64,000 bases of DNA from an uncultured Eubacteriales bacterium. GTDB lineage: Bacteria; Bacillota; Clostridia; Oscillospirales; Oscillospiraceae. Shown piece by piece: positions 1 through 7,128 of the stretch (position 1 is its first letter; each line of letters starts with the position of its first letter). The stretch spans positions 24,406 to 88,405 of the forward strand of contig UQZJ01000010.1 in assembly GCA_900545495.1 (NCBI GenBank), in the 5' to 3' direction. A program made the position numbers and the translations under genes. A model generated the notes under the pieces. The model ran no database searches. It saw nothing but the letters and a program-made list of their open reading frames with translations, and had not been told where the DNA came from.

Positions 1-212
1 AGACCGTGGACGCTACGATGGAGATGGCGGTGCAGGTCAACGGCAAGCTTCGCGGCACCATCGTGATGCCCACCGACTCCGAGGAGGCCGCCGTGGTGGC
101 CGCCGCCATGGAGAACGAGCGGGTCAAGAAGGCCGTGGAGGGCATGAACGTGGTCAAGACCATCCTTGTCAAGAACAAGCTGGTGAACCTGATCGTCAAG
201 CCTGCCAAGTAA
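1..212 (+). CDS. leuS: Leucine--tRNA ligase, C-terminal end (partial)
   Basis: This is the last part of a cytoplasmic enzyme that charges tRNA-Leu with leucine. About 68 residues are visible. They match the conserved LeuRS tail: a VQVNGKLRG strand followed by the closing stretch VVKTILVKNKLVNLIVK. The gene begins upstream of the window, and the GTG at position 6 is an internal codon, not a start. It ends with TAA at 210-212 and is followed by the rpsU promoter, so rpsU has its own transcript. Catalytic and editing domains are not visible. Confidence 0.9.
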   Translation, partial: TVDATMEMAVQVNGKLRGTIVMPTDSEEAAVVAAAMENERVKKAVEGMNVVKTILVKNKLVNLIVKPAK

Positions 213-238
213 AATTGCAGTTTTTTGCGGGAAATAGC

Positions 239-267
239 TTGACAAGGTGCGATTTCATCGGTATAAT
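239..267 (+). promoter_or_regulatory. Sigma-A promoter for rpsU
   Basis: TTGACA at 239-244 and TATAAT at 262-267 are both perfect consensus and 17 bp apart. Transcription should start near 274, giving a leader of about 70 nt before rpsU. The strength suits a ribosomal protein gene. Confidence 0.9.
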
Positions 268-344
268 ACACCCGTTAGTCATGCGAATGGCTCTTAAAGA
301 GCGCCCTGGAAATAGCCGGGCGCATCGGAGGGAGGGAAATATAG

Positions 345-530
345 ATGTCTGAAGTTCACGTCAAGGAAGGCGAGTCCCTGGACAGCGCTCTGAAGCGTTT
401 CAAGAGAAGCTGCGCCAAGGCAGGCGTTCTGGCCGAGGTGCGTAAGAGAGAGTGCTATGAAAGCCCCAGTGTCAAGCGCCGCAAGAAGTCCGAGGCCGCA
501 CGCAAGAACCGCAATAAGCGTTATTATTAA
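345..530 (+). CDS. rpsU: 30S ribosomal protein S21
   Basis: A 61-residue basic protein of the small ribosomal subunit, which in known ribosomes sits near the anti-Shine-Dalgarno end of 16S rRNA. It starts MSEVHVKEGESLDSALKRF, the S21 signature, has the conserved KRREYYE-like block as RKRECYES, and ends in a lysine/arginine-rich tail, as usual for Firmicutes S21. A strong GGAGGGAGGG ribosome binding site precedes the ATG. It is a single-gene unit between a consensus promoter and a terminator at 537-575. Confidence 0.97.
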   Translation: MSEVHVKEGESLDSALKRFKRSCAKAGVLAEVRKRECYESPSVKRRKKSEAARKNRNKRYY

Positions 531-536
531 TGGCAA

Positions 537-575
537 AAGAGCCTGGGGGTCCATCCCTCAGGCTCTTACTTTTTC
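537..575 (+). terminator. Rho-independent terminator of rpsU
   Basis: The arms AAGAGCCTG and CAGGCTCTT form a stem closed by a short loop and followed by CTTTTTC. The stop codon of the opposing gene (ending at 566) lies in the right arm, so the hairpin may serve both transcripts. Confidence 0.85.
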
Positions 576-1318
576 CCCAGCAGACCCGGCAGCGCCTCCG
601 CCGCCTCCGGCAGGGACAGCATACCGGCGGTGATGCCCAGCTCCGTACCCAGCCCGATCTTCCGCCGCAGGGTGTCGGCGTCGTCGAACAGGACAAGATG
701 CGTCATACCCTCCTGCTCGTAGGTGAAATACCGGGCGCACAGCTCCGGCGAGAAAAAGACGGGGCGCTGCGCCCGCAGCGATGTCAGCTGCTGCGCCGTC
801 AGCATCCTGCCGTCTCCGTAGGGAGCGGGGAGGGTGAAGTCCGCCCGGACGCAGGCCAGATCCAGCGTGACGGGGCGCGGCGCAAAGCGCCGACAGACCT
901 CCTCCAGCCGTCGGCGCAGCGTTCCGCCGGAGAGGGCGGTGCTGACCACCACGCAGGCGTCTGCGTCCGTTACGCTCCGCTCCGGCAGGTGCAGCGTGCG
1001 GCCATAGCGCCGGCAAAGCGCCGATAGAGCCGCCACGGCGGGGCGGGGAAGCACCGGCTCCAGTACCACGCCGGTATACTGCCGGTGCAGACATTCCCGC
1101 AGAATATCCCGCGCCAGCGCCTCCGGCTGGGGCGGGGCGGGACAGTCCGTGCCGGAGATCAGCAGCAGCCCTCCCGGCGGGACGGCGGGCAGCGGCAGCG
1201 CCGATAGTCGTCCGCCGCTGTCGATACGGTAGGCGGCGTGGGCGATGGGGAGACCCCAGCGCCGTGCCTCCGGCAGATAGCAGGGGGCGGCGGCCAGATA
1301 GAGCTGCATACGAAGCAT
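566..1318 (-). CDS. Conserved hypothetical protein, possible TIM-barrel fold
   Basis: I do not recognise a named family. The protein of about 250 residues alternates short hydrophobic strands (LLLISG, TGVVLEP, DACVVVSTA, TLDLACV, HLVLFDD, LGITAGMLSL) with helices rich in Leu, Ala and Arg, which resembles a degenerate beta/alpha barrel such as glycosidase-18-like spore proteins. That is weak inference. There is no signal peptide or clear catalytic motif. The start is uncertain: AAGGGGG at 1322-1328 precedes GTG 1321, ATG 1318 and ATG 1309. It converges on rpsU and diverges from the YqeG gene. Confidence 0.6.
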   Translation of the reverse strand: MLRMQLYLAAAPCYLPEARRWGLPIAHAAYRIDSGGRLSALPLPAVPPGGLLLISGTDCPAPPQPEALARDILRECLHRQYTGVVLEPVLPRPAVAALSALCRRYGRTLHLPERSVTDADACVVVSTALSGGTLRRRLEEVCRRFAPRPVTLDLACVRADFTLPAPYGDGRMLTAQQLTSLRAQRPVFFSPELCARYFTYEQEGMTHLVLFDDADTLRRKIGLGTELGITAGMLSLPEAAEALPGLLGKK

Positions 1319-1380
1319 CACCCCCTTGTATTTATGGCCGGTAAATGGTACACTATCTATATGAAAGGAGGCGGCAGCCT

Positions 1381-1878
1381 ATGCGATTTTCCATGCGGCC
1401 GCAGCGGGTCTACGACGGCTACGAGCAGATACGGGGCGAGGAGCTGGCCCGCCGGGGCATCCGGCTGCTGCTGTGCGATCTGGACTATACGCTGGCGCCC
1501 AAGTCCCAGCGGGAGCCGGACGAGACGGTGCGGCAATGGATCGACTCTATGCGCCGCGCCGGGGTCGAGGTGATGATCCTGTCCAACAACCGCAGTCCCG
1601 CCCGTGTGGAGCGGTTCTGCCGGGATCTGGGCATCACCTATGAGGGACACGCCCAAAAGCCCTCCGCCAAGGGCTTCCGCAGAGCCATGGCGCGGGTGGG
1701 CGTGACGCCGGAGGAGACCGCCATGCTGGGCGATAAGCTGCTGACGGATATGCTGGGCGCCCACATCGCCGGGGTGCTGCCGCTGATGGTGGAGCCGCGG
1801 GGCGGCGCGAAGGGCGCGTGGAACAAGGTGCTCCACGGGCTGCAAAGGCCGTGGAAGGCGGCGGCCAAGGAGAAATAG
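1381..1878 (+). CDS. YqeG family HAD IIIA-type phosphatase
   Basis: A cytoplasmic hydrolase of the haloacid dehalogenase superfamily. It has motif I as DLDYTL (catalytic aspartates), motif II as LSNN and motif IV as GDKLLTD, in the order and spacing of YqeG proteins, and no large cap domain. Length 165 residues fits the family. ATG 1381 is chosen because AAAGGAGG at 1364-1371 sits at a suitable distance; an upstream in-frame ATG at 1345 has no binding site. YqeG genes often neighbour translation or shikimate genes; here efp follows, with its own promoter. The physiological substrate is not known. Confidence 0.9.
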   Translation: MRFSMRPQRVYDGYEQIRGEELARRGIRLLLCDLDYTLAPKSQREPDETVRQWIDSMRRAGVEVMILSNNRSPARVERFCRDLGITYEGHAQKPSAKGFRRAMARVGVTPEETAMLGDKLLTDMLGAHIAGVLPLMVEPRGGAKGAWNKVLHGLQRPWKAAAKEK

Positions 1879-1909
1879 GGCCTGCGCGCAACTTTTTCTG
1901 CGGAAGCCC

Positions 1910-1938
1910 TTGCCAAACAGGTGCGTATCATGTAAAAT
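1910..1938 (+). promoter_or_regulatory. Sigma-A promoter for efp
   Basis: TTGCCA at 1910-1915 and TAAAAT at 1933-1938, spacing 17 bp. The predicted leader (about 1945-2018) contains a short GGCC-AATT-GGCC dyad and the hairpin noted at 1974-1995. Confidence 0.75.
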
Positions 1939-1973
1939 ACATAAGGCCGAATTTCGGCCGGTATCATTTATTC

Positions 1974-1995
1974 GAGGGAATCGCGATATTCCCTC
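1974..1995 (+). repeat. Hairpin in the efp leader
   Basis: GAGGGAAT (1974-1981) and ATTCCCTC (1988-1995) are perfect complements separated by 6 nt. The hairpin ends about 9 nt before the GGGAGGA ribosome binding site of efp, so it could influence translation start. No U-tract follows, so it is not a terminator. Confidence 0.6.
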
Positions 1996-2018
1996 ATCAA
2001 TATGGGAGGAATATCAAT

Positions 2019-2585
2019 ATGGCAACTATTACCGCCGGTGATTTCAGAAACGGCAAGACCTTCGAGATGGACGGCAAGGTCATGCAGGTCGTGGAGTTCC
2101 AGCACGTCAAGCCCGGCAAGGGCGCCGCGTTCGTCCGCACCAAGATGCGCAACGTAGTGACCGGCGCTGTGACCGAGACGTCCTTCAACCCCACCGCCAA
2201 GTTCGAGGAGGCCTTTGTGGACCGCCGCGACATGGAGTACAGCTACAACGACGGCGATCTGTACTACTTCATGGATCAGGAGACCTACGACATGGTACCC
2301 CTGAACAAGGAGCTGCTGGGCGATGCCTTCCGTTTTGTCACCGAGAATACCGTGTGCAAGGTGCTGAGCTACAAGGGCAACGTCTTCGGTCTGGAGTGCC
2401 CCAACTTCATGGATCTGGAGGTCACCGAGACCGAGCCTGGTCTGGCCGGCAACACCGCCACCAACACCCTGAAGCCCGCCACCGTGGAGACCGGCGCCGA
2501 GGTGAAGGTGCCTCTGTTCATCAACATCGGTGACAAGATCACCATCGACACCCGTACCGGCGAATATCTGAGCCGCTGCAAGTAA
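2019..2585 (+). CDS. efp: Elongation factor P
   Basis: A 188-residue translation factor that enters the ribosomal E site and relieves stalling at proline runs. The three-domain beta-barrel architecture is evident: the N-terminal KOW-like domain holds the tip loop HVKPGKGAAFVR with Lys34 at the position modified in other bacteria, and the C-terminal OB domain ends IDTRTGEYLSR, the EF-P signature. The start ATG 2019 follows GGGAGGA by 8 nt. No EF-P modifying enzyme is in the window. It is followed closely (37 nt) by the zinc-ribbon gene, which is probably co-transcribed because no terminator lies between them. Confidence 0.97.
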   Translation: MATITAGDFRNGKTFEMDGKVMQVVEFQHVKPGKGAAFVRTKMRNVVTGAVTETSFNPTAKFEEAFVDRRDMEYSYNDGDLYYFMDQETYDMVPLNKELLGDAFRFVTENTVCKVLSYKGNVFGLECPNFMDLEVTETEPGLAGNTATNTLKPATVETGAEVKVPLFINIGDKITIDTRTGEYLSRCK

Positions 2586-2622
2586 GTCAACCATCAACCC
2601 ACCGTACAGAAAGGAGCCGAAC

Positions 2623-3045
2623 ATGGAGATTTCTGAAAAGGTAGCATATCTGAAGGGTCTGGCCGAGGGCCTGAACCTGGACACCGACAGCAAGGAAGAC
2701 AAGCTGATCGCCGCCATCATCGACGTGCTGGACGACATGGCCGAGAAGTTCGCGGACATCGAGGACAAGCTGTGTGATGTGGAGGACGGTCTGGATGCCG
2801 TCAGCGACGACCTCAGCGATGTGGAGGAGACGCTGTACTTCGCGCTGGAGGACGATGACGAGGACGACGAGGATGAAGACGACGAGGAAGAGGAGTGCTT
2901 CATGACCAACTGCCCCGAGTGCGAGGAGGAGGTCTACTTCGACGAGTCCGTTCTGGAGGACGGCGAGGTCATCTGCCCCAACTGCGGCGCCAAGCTGGAG
3001 TTCGATCTCAGCGATCTGGCCAACGACAGCGAGGACGAGGAGTAA
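2623..3045 (+). CDS. CD1247-type acidic zinc-ribbon protein
   Basis: A 140-residue very acidic protein. Residues 1-70 form a helical, partly coiled-coil region starting with KVAYLKGLAEGLNL, typical of the CD1247 N-terminal domain seen in Clostridia. A run of Asp/Glu (about 75-92) links it to a zinc ribbon with CPEC and CPNCG pairs. The function of the family is unknown; a role linked to RNA polymerase or translation is only a guess from the acidic/zinc-ribbon layout. It has an AAAGGAG binding site and a strong terminator, and probably shares the efp transcript. Confidence 0.85.
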   Translation: MEISEKVAYLKGLAEGLNLDTDSKEDKLIAAIIDVLDDMAEKFADIEDKLCDVEDGLDAVSDDLSDVEETLYFALEDDDEDDEDEDDEEEECFMTNCPECEEEVYFDESVLEDGEVICPNCGAKLEFDLSDLANDSEDEE

Positions 3046-3060
3046 TCACCGCGTAAAAAA

Positions 3061-3097
3061 CAGCCGCTGCACCACTCGGTGCGGCGGCTGCTTTTTT
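3061..3097 (+). terminator. Terminator after the zinc-ribbon gene
   Basis: CAGCCGCTGCACC and GGTGCGGCGGCTG pair around ACTCG, followed by CTTTTTT. The flanking GCGTAAAAAA/TTTTTTACGC extends the symmetry, so it could work in both directions. Confidence 0.9.
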
Positions 3098-3169
3098 ACG
3101 CTTGCCGGTGTGCTGGTAGAACCGCAGGAAAATGGGAGAAAGCCACCACAAGCCCGGAGGTTCTCTGTC

Positions 3170-3198
3170 TTGACGCGGCGGCTGTTTTTGGGTATACT
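3170..3198 (+). promoter_or_regulatory. Promoter for small membrane protein gene
   Basis: TTGACG at 3170-3175 and TATACT at 3193-3198, 17 bp apart, ending about 25 nt before the start codon of the 3223 gene. Confidence 0.8.
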
Positions 3199-3222
3199 GT
3201 CCCAAACGGGAGGAGGATGTCT

Positions 3223-3429
3223 ATGGCGTTTGTGGCATTGATCGGACTGTACTTTGTGCCGCTGCTGTGCCTGATAGGTGCGGCGTGGTCTTACGTCCGC
3301 TATCAGAACGAGCATGAGGACAAGGAGATGGCGGAGAAGGATCACAAGCGGATGCGCGTGCTGCTGATCGCCGCGGCGGTGGCAGCGGTGGTCTTTCTGG
3401 CGCTGAAGCTCGCGTTCCCTGTGACATGA
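3223..3429 (+). CDS. Small two-segment membrane protein
   Basis: A 68-residue hypothetical protein. Two hydrophobic segments (about residues 3-20 and 46-64) flank a charged loop YQNEHEDKEMAEKDHKRM, so a helical hairpin in the membrane is expected. ATG 3223 is chosen because GGGAGGAGG ends 6 nt upstream; an ATG at 3217 would leave no spacing. It has its own consensus-like promoter and a terminator, so it is a genuine single-gene unit. I do not recognise a family and infer no function. Confidence 0.75.
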   Translation: MAFVALIGLYFVPLLCLIGAAWSYVRYQNEHEDKEMAEKDHKRMRVLLIAAAVAAVVFLALKLAFPVT

Positions 3430-3435
3430 AAAGGA

Positions 3436-3468
3436 AAAGAGTCCCGACCCATTGGTCGGGACTCTTTG
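3436..3468. terminator. Bidirectional terminator
   Basis: AAAGAGTCCCGACC and GGTCGGGACTCTTT form a perfect stem around CATT. It lies between two converging genes (ending 3429 and 3469), with A- and T-runs on both sides. Confidence 0.9.
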
Positions 3469-4884
3469 TCAGTTTTCGGTGCTTGCGGGCGTCCCCCGCA
3501 GATCCTTGGGCAGCCATACCCTCCGCCACAGGCAGAACAGGAACAGCAACCCCCGGAAGCACAGCTCTACGCACATGGCGATCCATGCGCCACGCAGACC
3601 TAATCGGGATGTGAGCAGAAGCGTCAGGGTGATCCGCACGCCCCACATACTGGTGAAGTTCAGTACGGAGCTGAGCAGAGAGCTGCCCGCCCCCTGAAAC
3701 ACACCGGCGCACACGATGGCCGCACCGAACAGCGGCTCGGCAAATACCACGATCCGCAGCACCTCCGTACCCAGCGCCACCACCTCCGCATCGGGGCTGA
3801 GGATACCGATGATCCACGGCGCCAGAAAATACATGGCTGCCGACATCGCCGCCATAATGGACACACCCAGCAGCACCGTCACCCAGCCCAGCCGCGTCAC
3901 CAGATCCCGCCGCTTGGCGCCTACGCTTTGGCCGATCAGCGTCACCGCCGCGCTTTGTACACCGTAGCCCGGCATATAGCACAGAGCCTCCGCTGTGACG
4001 GCGAAGGAGTTGGCGGCGATGGACACCGTACCCAGCGGGGCGATGATGCCGGTGGTGACGATCTGGCCGCCGGACATGACCGCCTGCTCAATGGCCACGG
4101 GGATGCCCAGCCGCACCGCACGCTTCAGCTGCTCCGGCACGAAGTGGAGCTTCTCATCCCGCCGCAGACCCAGCATGGGGGAGCGCAGCAGGCACGCACA
4201 CATGATGACCGCCACGACCACCTCCGCCAGCGCCGTACCCAGCGCGGCGCCGGCAACACCCAGATTGGCGCCCGGCAATGTGATCGCACCGATCTGACGG
4301 GAGGGGAAGATAAGCAGCAGATTGAATACCACGTCCAGCCCGCACATCAGCACCAGCAGGGCGCTGGGCGTCCGCATATTGCCGCTGGCCTGCAGCAGCG
4401 CGGCCACCAGACTGTTCATCTGTAGGGCGGGGAGGGACAGGGCGAAGATCAGGAAATACACAGACGCGCCGCGCCAGATGCTCTCCTCCGCACCCAGCCA
4501 GCGGGGAAGGCTGCCGGACACGGCGCCGCCCACCAACGCCAGCACCAGTCCGAAGGCGATGCCCAGCACCAGACCCTGCCGCACCAGATTCCGGGCGTCC
4601 TTTTCGTCGCCCGCCCCGATGCGCTGCGCCGTCTGAACGCAGAAGCCCACAGTCAGAGCGCGGCACAGACCGCCCAGCAGCCATGTGCTGGAGGCCACCA
4701 GCCCGATGGCGGCGCTGGCCTCCCGACCCAGATGGCCGACCATGGACGAGTCGATATACTGCATGGCGATGGAGGATACCTGCGCCAGGATCGCGGGGAT
4801 GCTCAGCTGCAGCGCCAGCAGCGTCTGCTGCCGCAGCGTCAGCTCCTCGCCGCTGCGCAGGGCCAGCAGCAGATTCTTTTTCAT
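3469..4884 (-). CDS. MATE family efflux transporter
   Basis: A 471-residue inner-membrane cation-coupled drug/metabolite exporter. About twelve hydrophobic segments are visible in two similar halves, starting QQTLLALQLSIPAILAQVSSIAMQYIDSSMVG, which is the conserved MATE helix 1 (cut here to its sense: proline and the DSSMVG turn). The start at 4884 has GGAGG 7 nt upstream; longer in-frame starts reach into the repeat region and lack a binding site. The substrate cannot be read from sequence. The promoter overlaps a tandem repeat (4941-4990). Confidence 0.93.
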   Translation of the reverse strand: MKKNLLLALRSGEELTLRQQTLLALQLSIPAILAQVSSIAMQYIDSSMVGHLGREASAAIGLVASSTWLLGGLCRALTVGFCVQTAQRIGAGDEKDARNLVRQGLVLGIAFGLVLALVGGAVSGSLPRWLGAEESIWRGASVYFLIFALSLPALQMNSLVAALLQASGNMRTPSALLVLMCGLDVVFNLLLIFPSRQIGAITLPGANLGVAGAALGTALAEVVVAVIMCACLLRSPMLGLRRDEKLHFVPEQLKRAVRLGIPVAIEQAVMSGGQIVTTGIIAPLGTVSIAANSFAVTAEALCYMPGYGVQSAAVTLIGQSVGAKRRDLVTRLGWVTVLLGVSIMAAMSAAMYFLAPWIIGILSPDAEVVALGTEVLRIVVFAEPLFGAAIVCAGVFQGAGSSLLSSVLNFTSMWGVRITLTLLLTSRLGLRGAWIAMCVELCFRGLLFLFCLWRRVWLPKDLRGTPASTEN

Positions 4885-4920
4885 AGCGCACCTCCGGATA
4901 ACACGATCATATACCACTAC

Positions 4921-4949
4921 ACTATACCTGTTGTCGAAGAAAAGGTCAA
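4921..4949 (-). promoter_or_regulatory. Promoter of the MATE gene
   Basis: On the minus strand TTGACC (4949-4944) and TATAGT (4926-4921) are 17 bp apart. The -35 box lies inside the first copy of a 20-bp direct repeat. Confidence 0.65.
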
Positions 4950-4990
4950 GGGAAGAAAAGCCGGGGGAAGAAAGGTCAAGGGAAGAAAAG
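4941..4990. repeat. 20-bp tandem direct repeat over MATE promoter
   Basis: AAAGGTCAAGGGAAGAAAAG occurs at 4941-4960 and exactly again at 4971-4990, period 30 bp. On the minus strand each copy includes CTTCCCTTGACC, so the -35 hexamer is duplicated. It could be an operator pair for a regulator of the exporter, or a duplicated promoter. Confidence 0.8.
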
Positions 4991-4992
4991 TC

Positions 4993-5015
4993 AACGCCCA
5001 CATTCTGTGGGCGTT
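4993..5015. terminator. Terminator of the TVP38-type gene
   Basis: AACGCCCAC and GTGGGCGTT pair around ATTCT. On the minus strand it follows the stop codon at 5023 and is trailed by GACTTTTCTTCC; on the plus strand GGCTTTTTC follows, so it can work both ways. Confidence 0.75.
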
Positions 5016-5022
5016 GGCTTTT

Positions 5023-5751
5023 TCAGGTATTTTTCTCCGGCCGGTCATCCTCCGCTGACCGTTTGTGGCGGCGGCAGACCTGTCGATAGATGACCAGACC
5101 GATACCGGCGATGACCGTGGTGGCGGCGAAGGTGATGGCGGCGAACTGGTAGTTTTGCAGACCCAGCGCGTTGCCGCCCACGGTGGAGGTAATGATGGAG
5201 GGCAGACGCCCCACGGAGGCGATCAGCAGCCATGACGACCAGCGCAGATCCGTCAGGCCTGCGAAATAGCACAGCAGATCCTTGGGCGTGCCGGGGACGG
5301 TGAACACCAGCCACAGCAGCGCCGTCCGCTTGGGGGAGGTCTTGAGGAAGGTCAGCTTGTCCAGCTTATCCTGCGGAAAAAAGACCTCCACCAGCGGTAC
5401 GCCCCACTTCCGCACCACGGCGAACACCGCCGCGCTGCCCAGAAAGGCGCCCAGCAGACACAGCACCGTACCCCATACCGCGCCGAAGGCGTAGCCCCCG
5501 GCGATCTCCAGCGGCTCACCGGGGATGATGGCCACCAGCACCTGCAAAAACACCATGCCTGTGTAGGCGGCCATGCCCAAAAGACCGTGATCCGCCACCC
5601 ACGCCCGGAACACCTCCGGCTCCCTGGCGAAGCGGATCAGCGGGCGTCCCACGAACCAGGCCAGAGCAGCGCCCAGCAGGAGAAAGACGGCGATAGCGCC
5701 GCCCGACAGTAGTTTTTTCTGTTTTTCGGAGAAAGCACGATGCTGCTTCAT
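5023..5751 (-). CDS. TVP38/TMEM64 family (DedA/VTT) membrane protein
   Basis: A 242-residue polytopic membrane protein. After a basic N-terminus and a first hydrophobic segment, it carries the VTT/SNARE-associated signature IPGEPLEIAGGYAFG and later GTPKDLLCYFAGLTDL, then two further hydrophobic segments and a basic tail. Members are implicated in lipid translocation and membrane homeostasis; a specific lipid is not deducible. It has a binding site (AAAGGGGCATTTGCTCC region) before ATG 5751. It stands alone on the minus strand between MATE and hom. Confidence 0.88.
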   Translation of the reverse strand: MKQHRAFSEKQKKLLSGGAIAVFLLLGAALAWFVGRPLIRFAREPEVFRAWVADHGLLGMAAYTGMVFLQVLVAIIPGEPLEIAGGYAFGAVWGTVLCLLGAFLGSAAVFAVVRKWGVPLVEVFFPQDKLDKLTFLKTSPKRTALLWLVFTVPGTPKDLLCYFAGLTDLRWSSWLLIASVGRLPSIITSTVGGNALGLQNYQFAAITFAATTVIAGIGLVIYRQVCRRHKRSAEDDRPEKNT

Positions 5752-5835
5752 GGAGCAAATGCCCCTTTCTTTCGTTCTTTTATCATCCTACCACGAAACG
5801 CGGGGAAATATTTGAACAGGAAATGAAGATTTGCT

Positions 5836-5873
5836 TAAAAGCGCGCAGAGAACCGCTATTTCGGCTCTCTGCG
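5836..5873 (-). terminator. Terminator of hom
   Basis: CGCAGAGAGCCG and CGGTTCTCTGCG (minus strand) pair around AAATAG just past the hom stop, followed by GCTTTTAAG. Confidence 0.75.
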
Positions 5874-5877
5874 TGTT

Positions 5878-7020
5878 TTATCGGATACCGGCAATGAAGC
5901 AGGCGGGGTCGTGGGCCAACTGCCGCTTGGCCCACGCCAGCATCTCATAGCTGTTGCAGGCGGCGGTGACGATGCCACTGCCCCATGTATCGGCGGTGAC
6001 GCTGCGCAGGAAGTCATCCGGCGCGGCGGTACGCACATAGTAGGGGTGGGCCTCGGCGCTGCCGTCCAGCGCTGCCGGCGCGGCCTTGTCCGTGTAGAAG
6101 GACTTGTCCCCGGCCAGAATGGTCAGGCAGTCCTGCACCACGTTGCCGGCGGTGGGGAAGCGCCCCGCACCCTGTCCGAAGAAGCTCTGACGGCCCACAC
6201 CCTCGGCGGTATAGCTGATGAGGTTGTAGTTGGCGGGGACGGCGGCCTCCAGCTCAGACGCCGCCACCAGCGTCGGCTCCACATAGGCGCACACGCCGTT
6301 CTCCGCGGCCTCCGCCGCCGCCAGCAGCCGGCAGACGAAGCCGTGGCTCTTAAACGCGGCGATATCCGCCGCCGTGACAGTGCGGATGCCGAAGGTGGGG
6401 ATGGCTGTCTCGTCCAGCACCGCGTCAAAGGCAATGTTGGCGGAGATGCACAGCTTCCGGCGGATGTCGTCGCCGTCGATATCGGCGGAGGGATCGGCCT
6501 CGGCGTAGCCCAGCGCCTGCGCCTCCTTGAGAATGGCGGGGAAGTCCACGGGGGCGCGATGCATGGCGTCCATGATAAAATTGGTGGTGCCATTCATGAT
6601 GCCGCCCACGGCGCATACGGTGTCCAGCCGCTTGATCCGCGCCAGATTCACCAGCCACGGGATGCCGCCGCCCACGGCGGCGGTGCAGCGCAGCGCCACG
6701 CCCTTTTCGCGTGCCAGTGCGGTCAGCTCCCGGTAATAGGCGGCGATCAGCGCCTTGTTGGCGGTGACCACGTTTTTGCCCCGCTCCATGGCGGCGGTGA
6801 CGTACTCATACGCCGGGTGCAGGCCGCCCATGACCTCCACCACCGTGTCGATGCGTTCGTCGCAAAGAATATCGTTGAAGTCGTAGGTGGCCAAGCCCTC
6901 CGGCAGTCCGGGCTTGGGGCTGCGCAGCAGCACACGGGAGACGGTGAGATCGCTGCGGCTCTGTGTCAGCTCCAGCACGCCGCCGCCCACCACGCCGAAG
7001 CCCAGCAGACCGATGTTCAT
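5878..7020 (-). CDS. hom: Homoserine dehydrogenase
   Basis: A 380-residue cytoplasmic enzyme reducing aspartate semialdehyde to homoserine, the branch point to threonine and methionine. N-terminal NAD(P) fold is shown by IGLLGFGVVGGGV; the catalytic domain carries TANKALIA, AVGGGIPW and GIMNGTTNFI, and EADPSADIDGDD with the catalytic lysine region DDIRRKLCI. It is shorter than the usual 420-430 residues because the C-terminal ACT regulatory domain is absent, so threonine feedback through ACT is not expected. It has its own promoter and terminator and no pathway neighbours. A catabolic threonine deaminase is at 57366. Confidence 0.95.
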   Translation of the reverse strand: MNIGLLGFGVVGGGVLELTQSRSDLTVSRVLLRSPKPGLPEGLATYDFNDILCDERIDTVVEVMGGLHPAYEYVTAAMERGKNVVTANKALIAAYYRELTALAREKGVALRCTAAVGGGIPWLVNLARIKRLDTVCAVGGIMNGTTNFIMDAMHRAPVDFPAILKEAQALGYAEADPSADIDGDDIRRKLCISANIAFDAVLDETAIPTFGIRTVTAADIAAFKSHGFVCRLLAAAEAAENGVCAYVEPTLVAASELEAAVPANYNLISYTAEGVGRQSFFGQGAGRFPTAGNVVQDCLTILAGDKSFYTDKAAPAALDGSAEAHPYYVRTAAPDDFLRSVTADTWGSGIVTAACNSYEMLAWAKRQLAHDPACFIAGIR

Positions 7021-7052
7021 AGGAATACCCCCTGTCCATTTGATGTTGCCTC

Positions 7053-7081
7053 ATTTTACCCAGTACAGCCCCTGCTGTCAA
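7053..7081 (-). promoter_or_regulatory. Promoter of hom
   Basis: On the minus strand TTGACA (7081-7076) and TAAAAT (7058-7053), 17 bp apart, about 30 nt upstream of the start codon. Confidence 0.85.
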
Positions 7082-7086
7082 TACGG

Positions 7087-7120
7087 AAAAGGAGCCGCAC
7101 CGGCGGGGTGCGGCTCCTTT
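7087..7120 (-). terminator. Terminator of the hydrogenase operon
   Basis: AAAGGAGCCGCACC and GGTGCGGCTCCTTT form a long perfect stem just after the hydA stop at 7129, with TTTTCC on the minus side. Confidence 0.9.
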
Positions 7121-7128
7121 GAGCGGTA

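Noticed and set aside
1968..2909. Long minus-strand frame opposite efp and the zinc-ribbon gene, with a serine run
   Set aside because: It is the antisense of the acidic Asp/Glu codons and of efp; no binding site or promoter, and the sense genes are clear.
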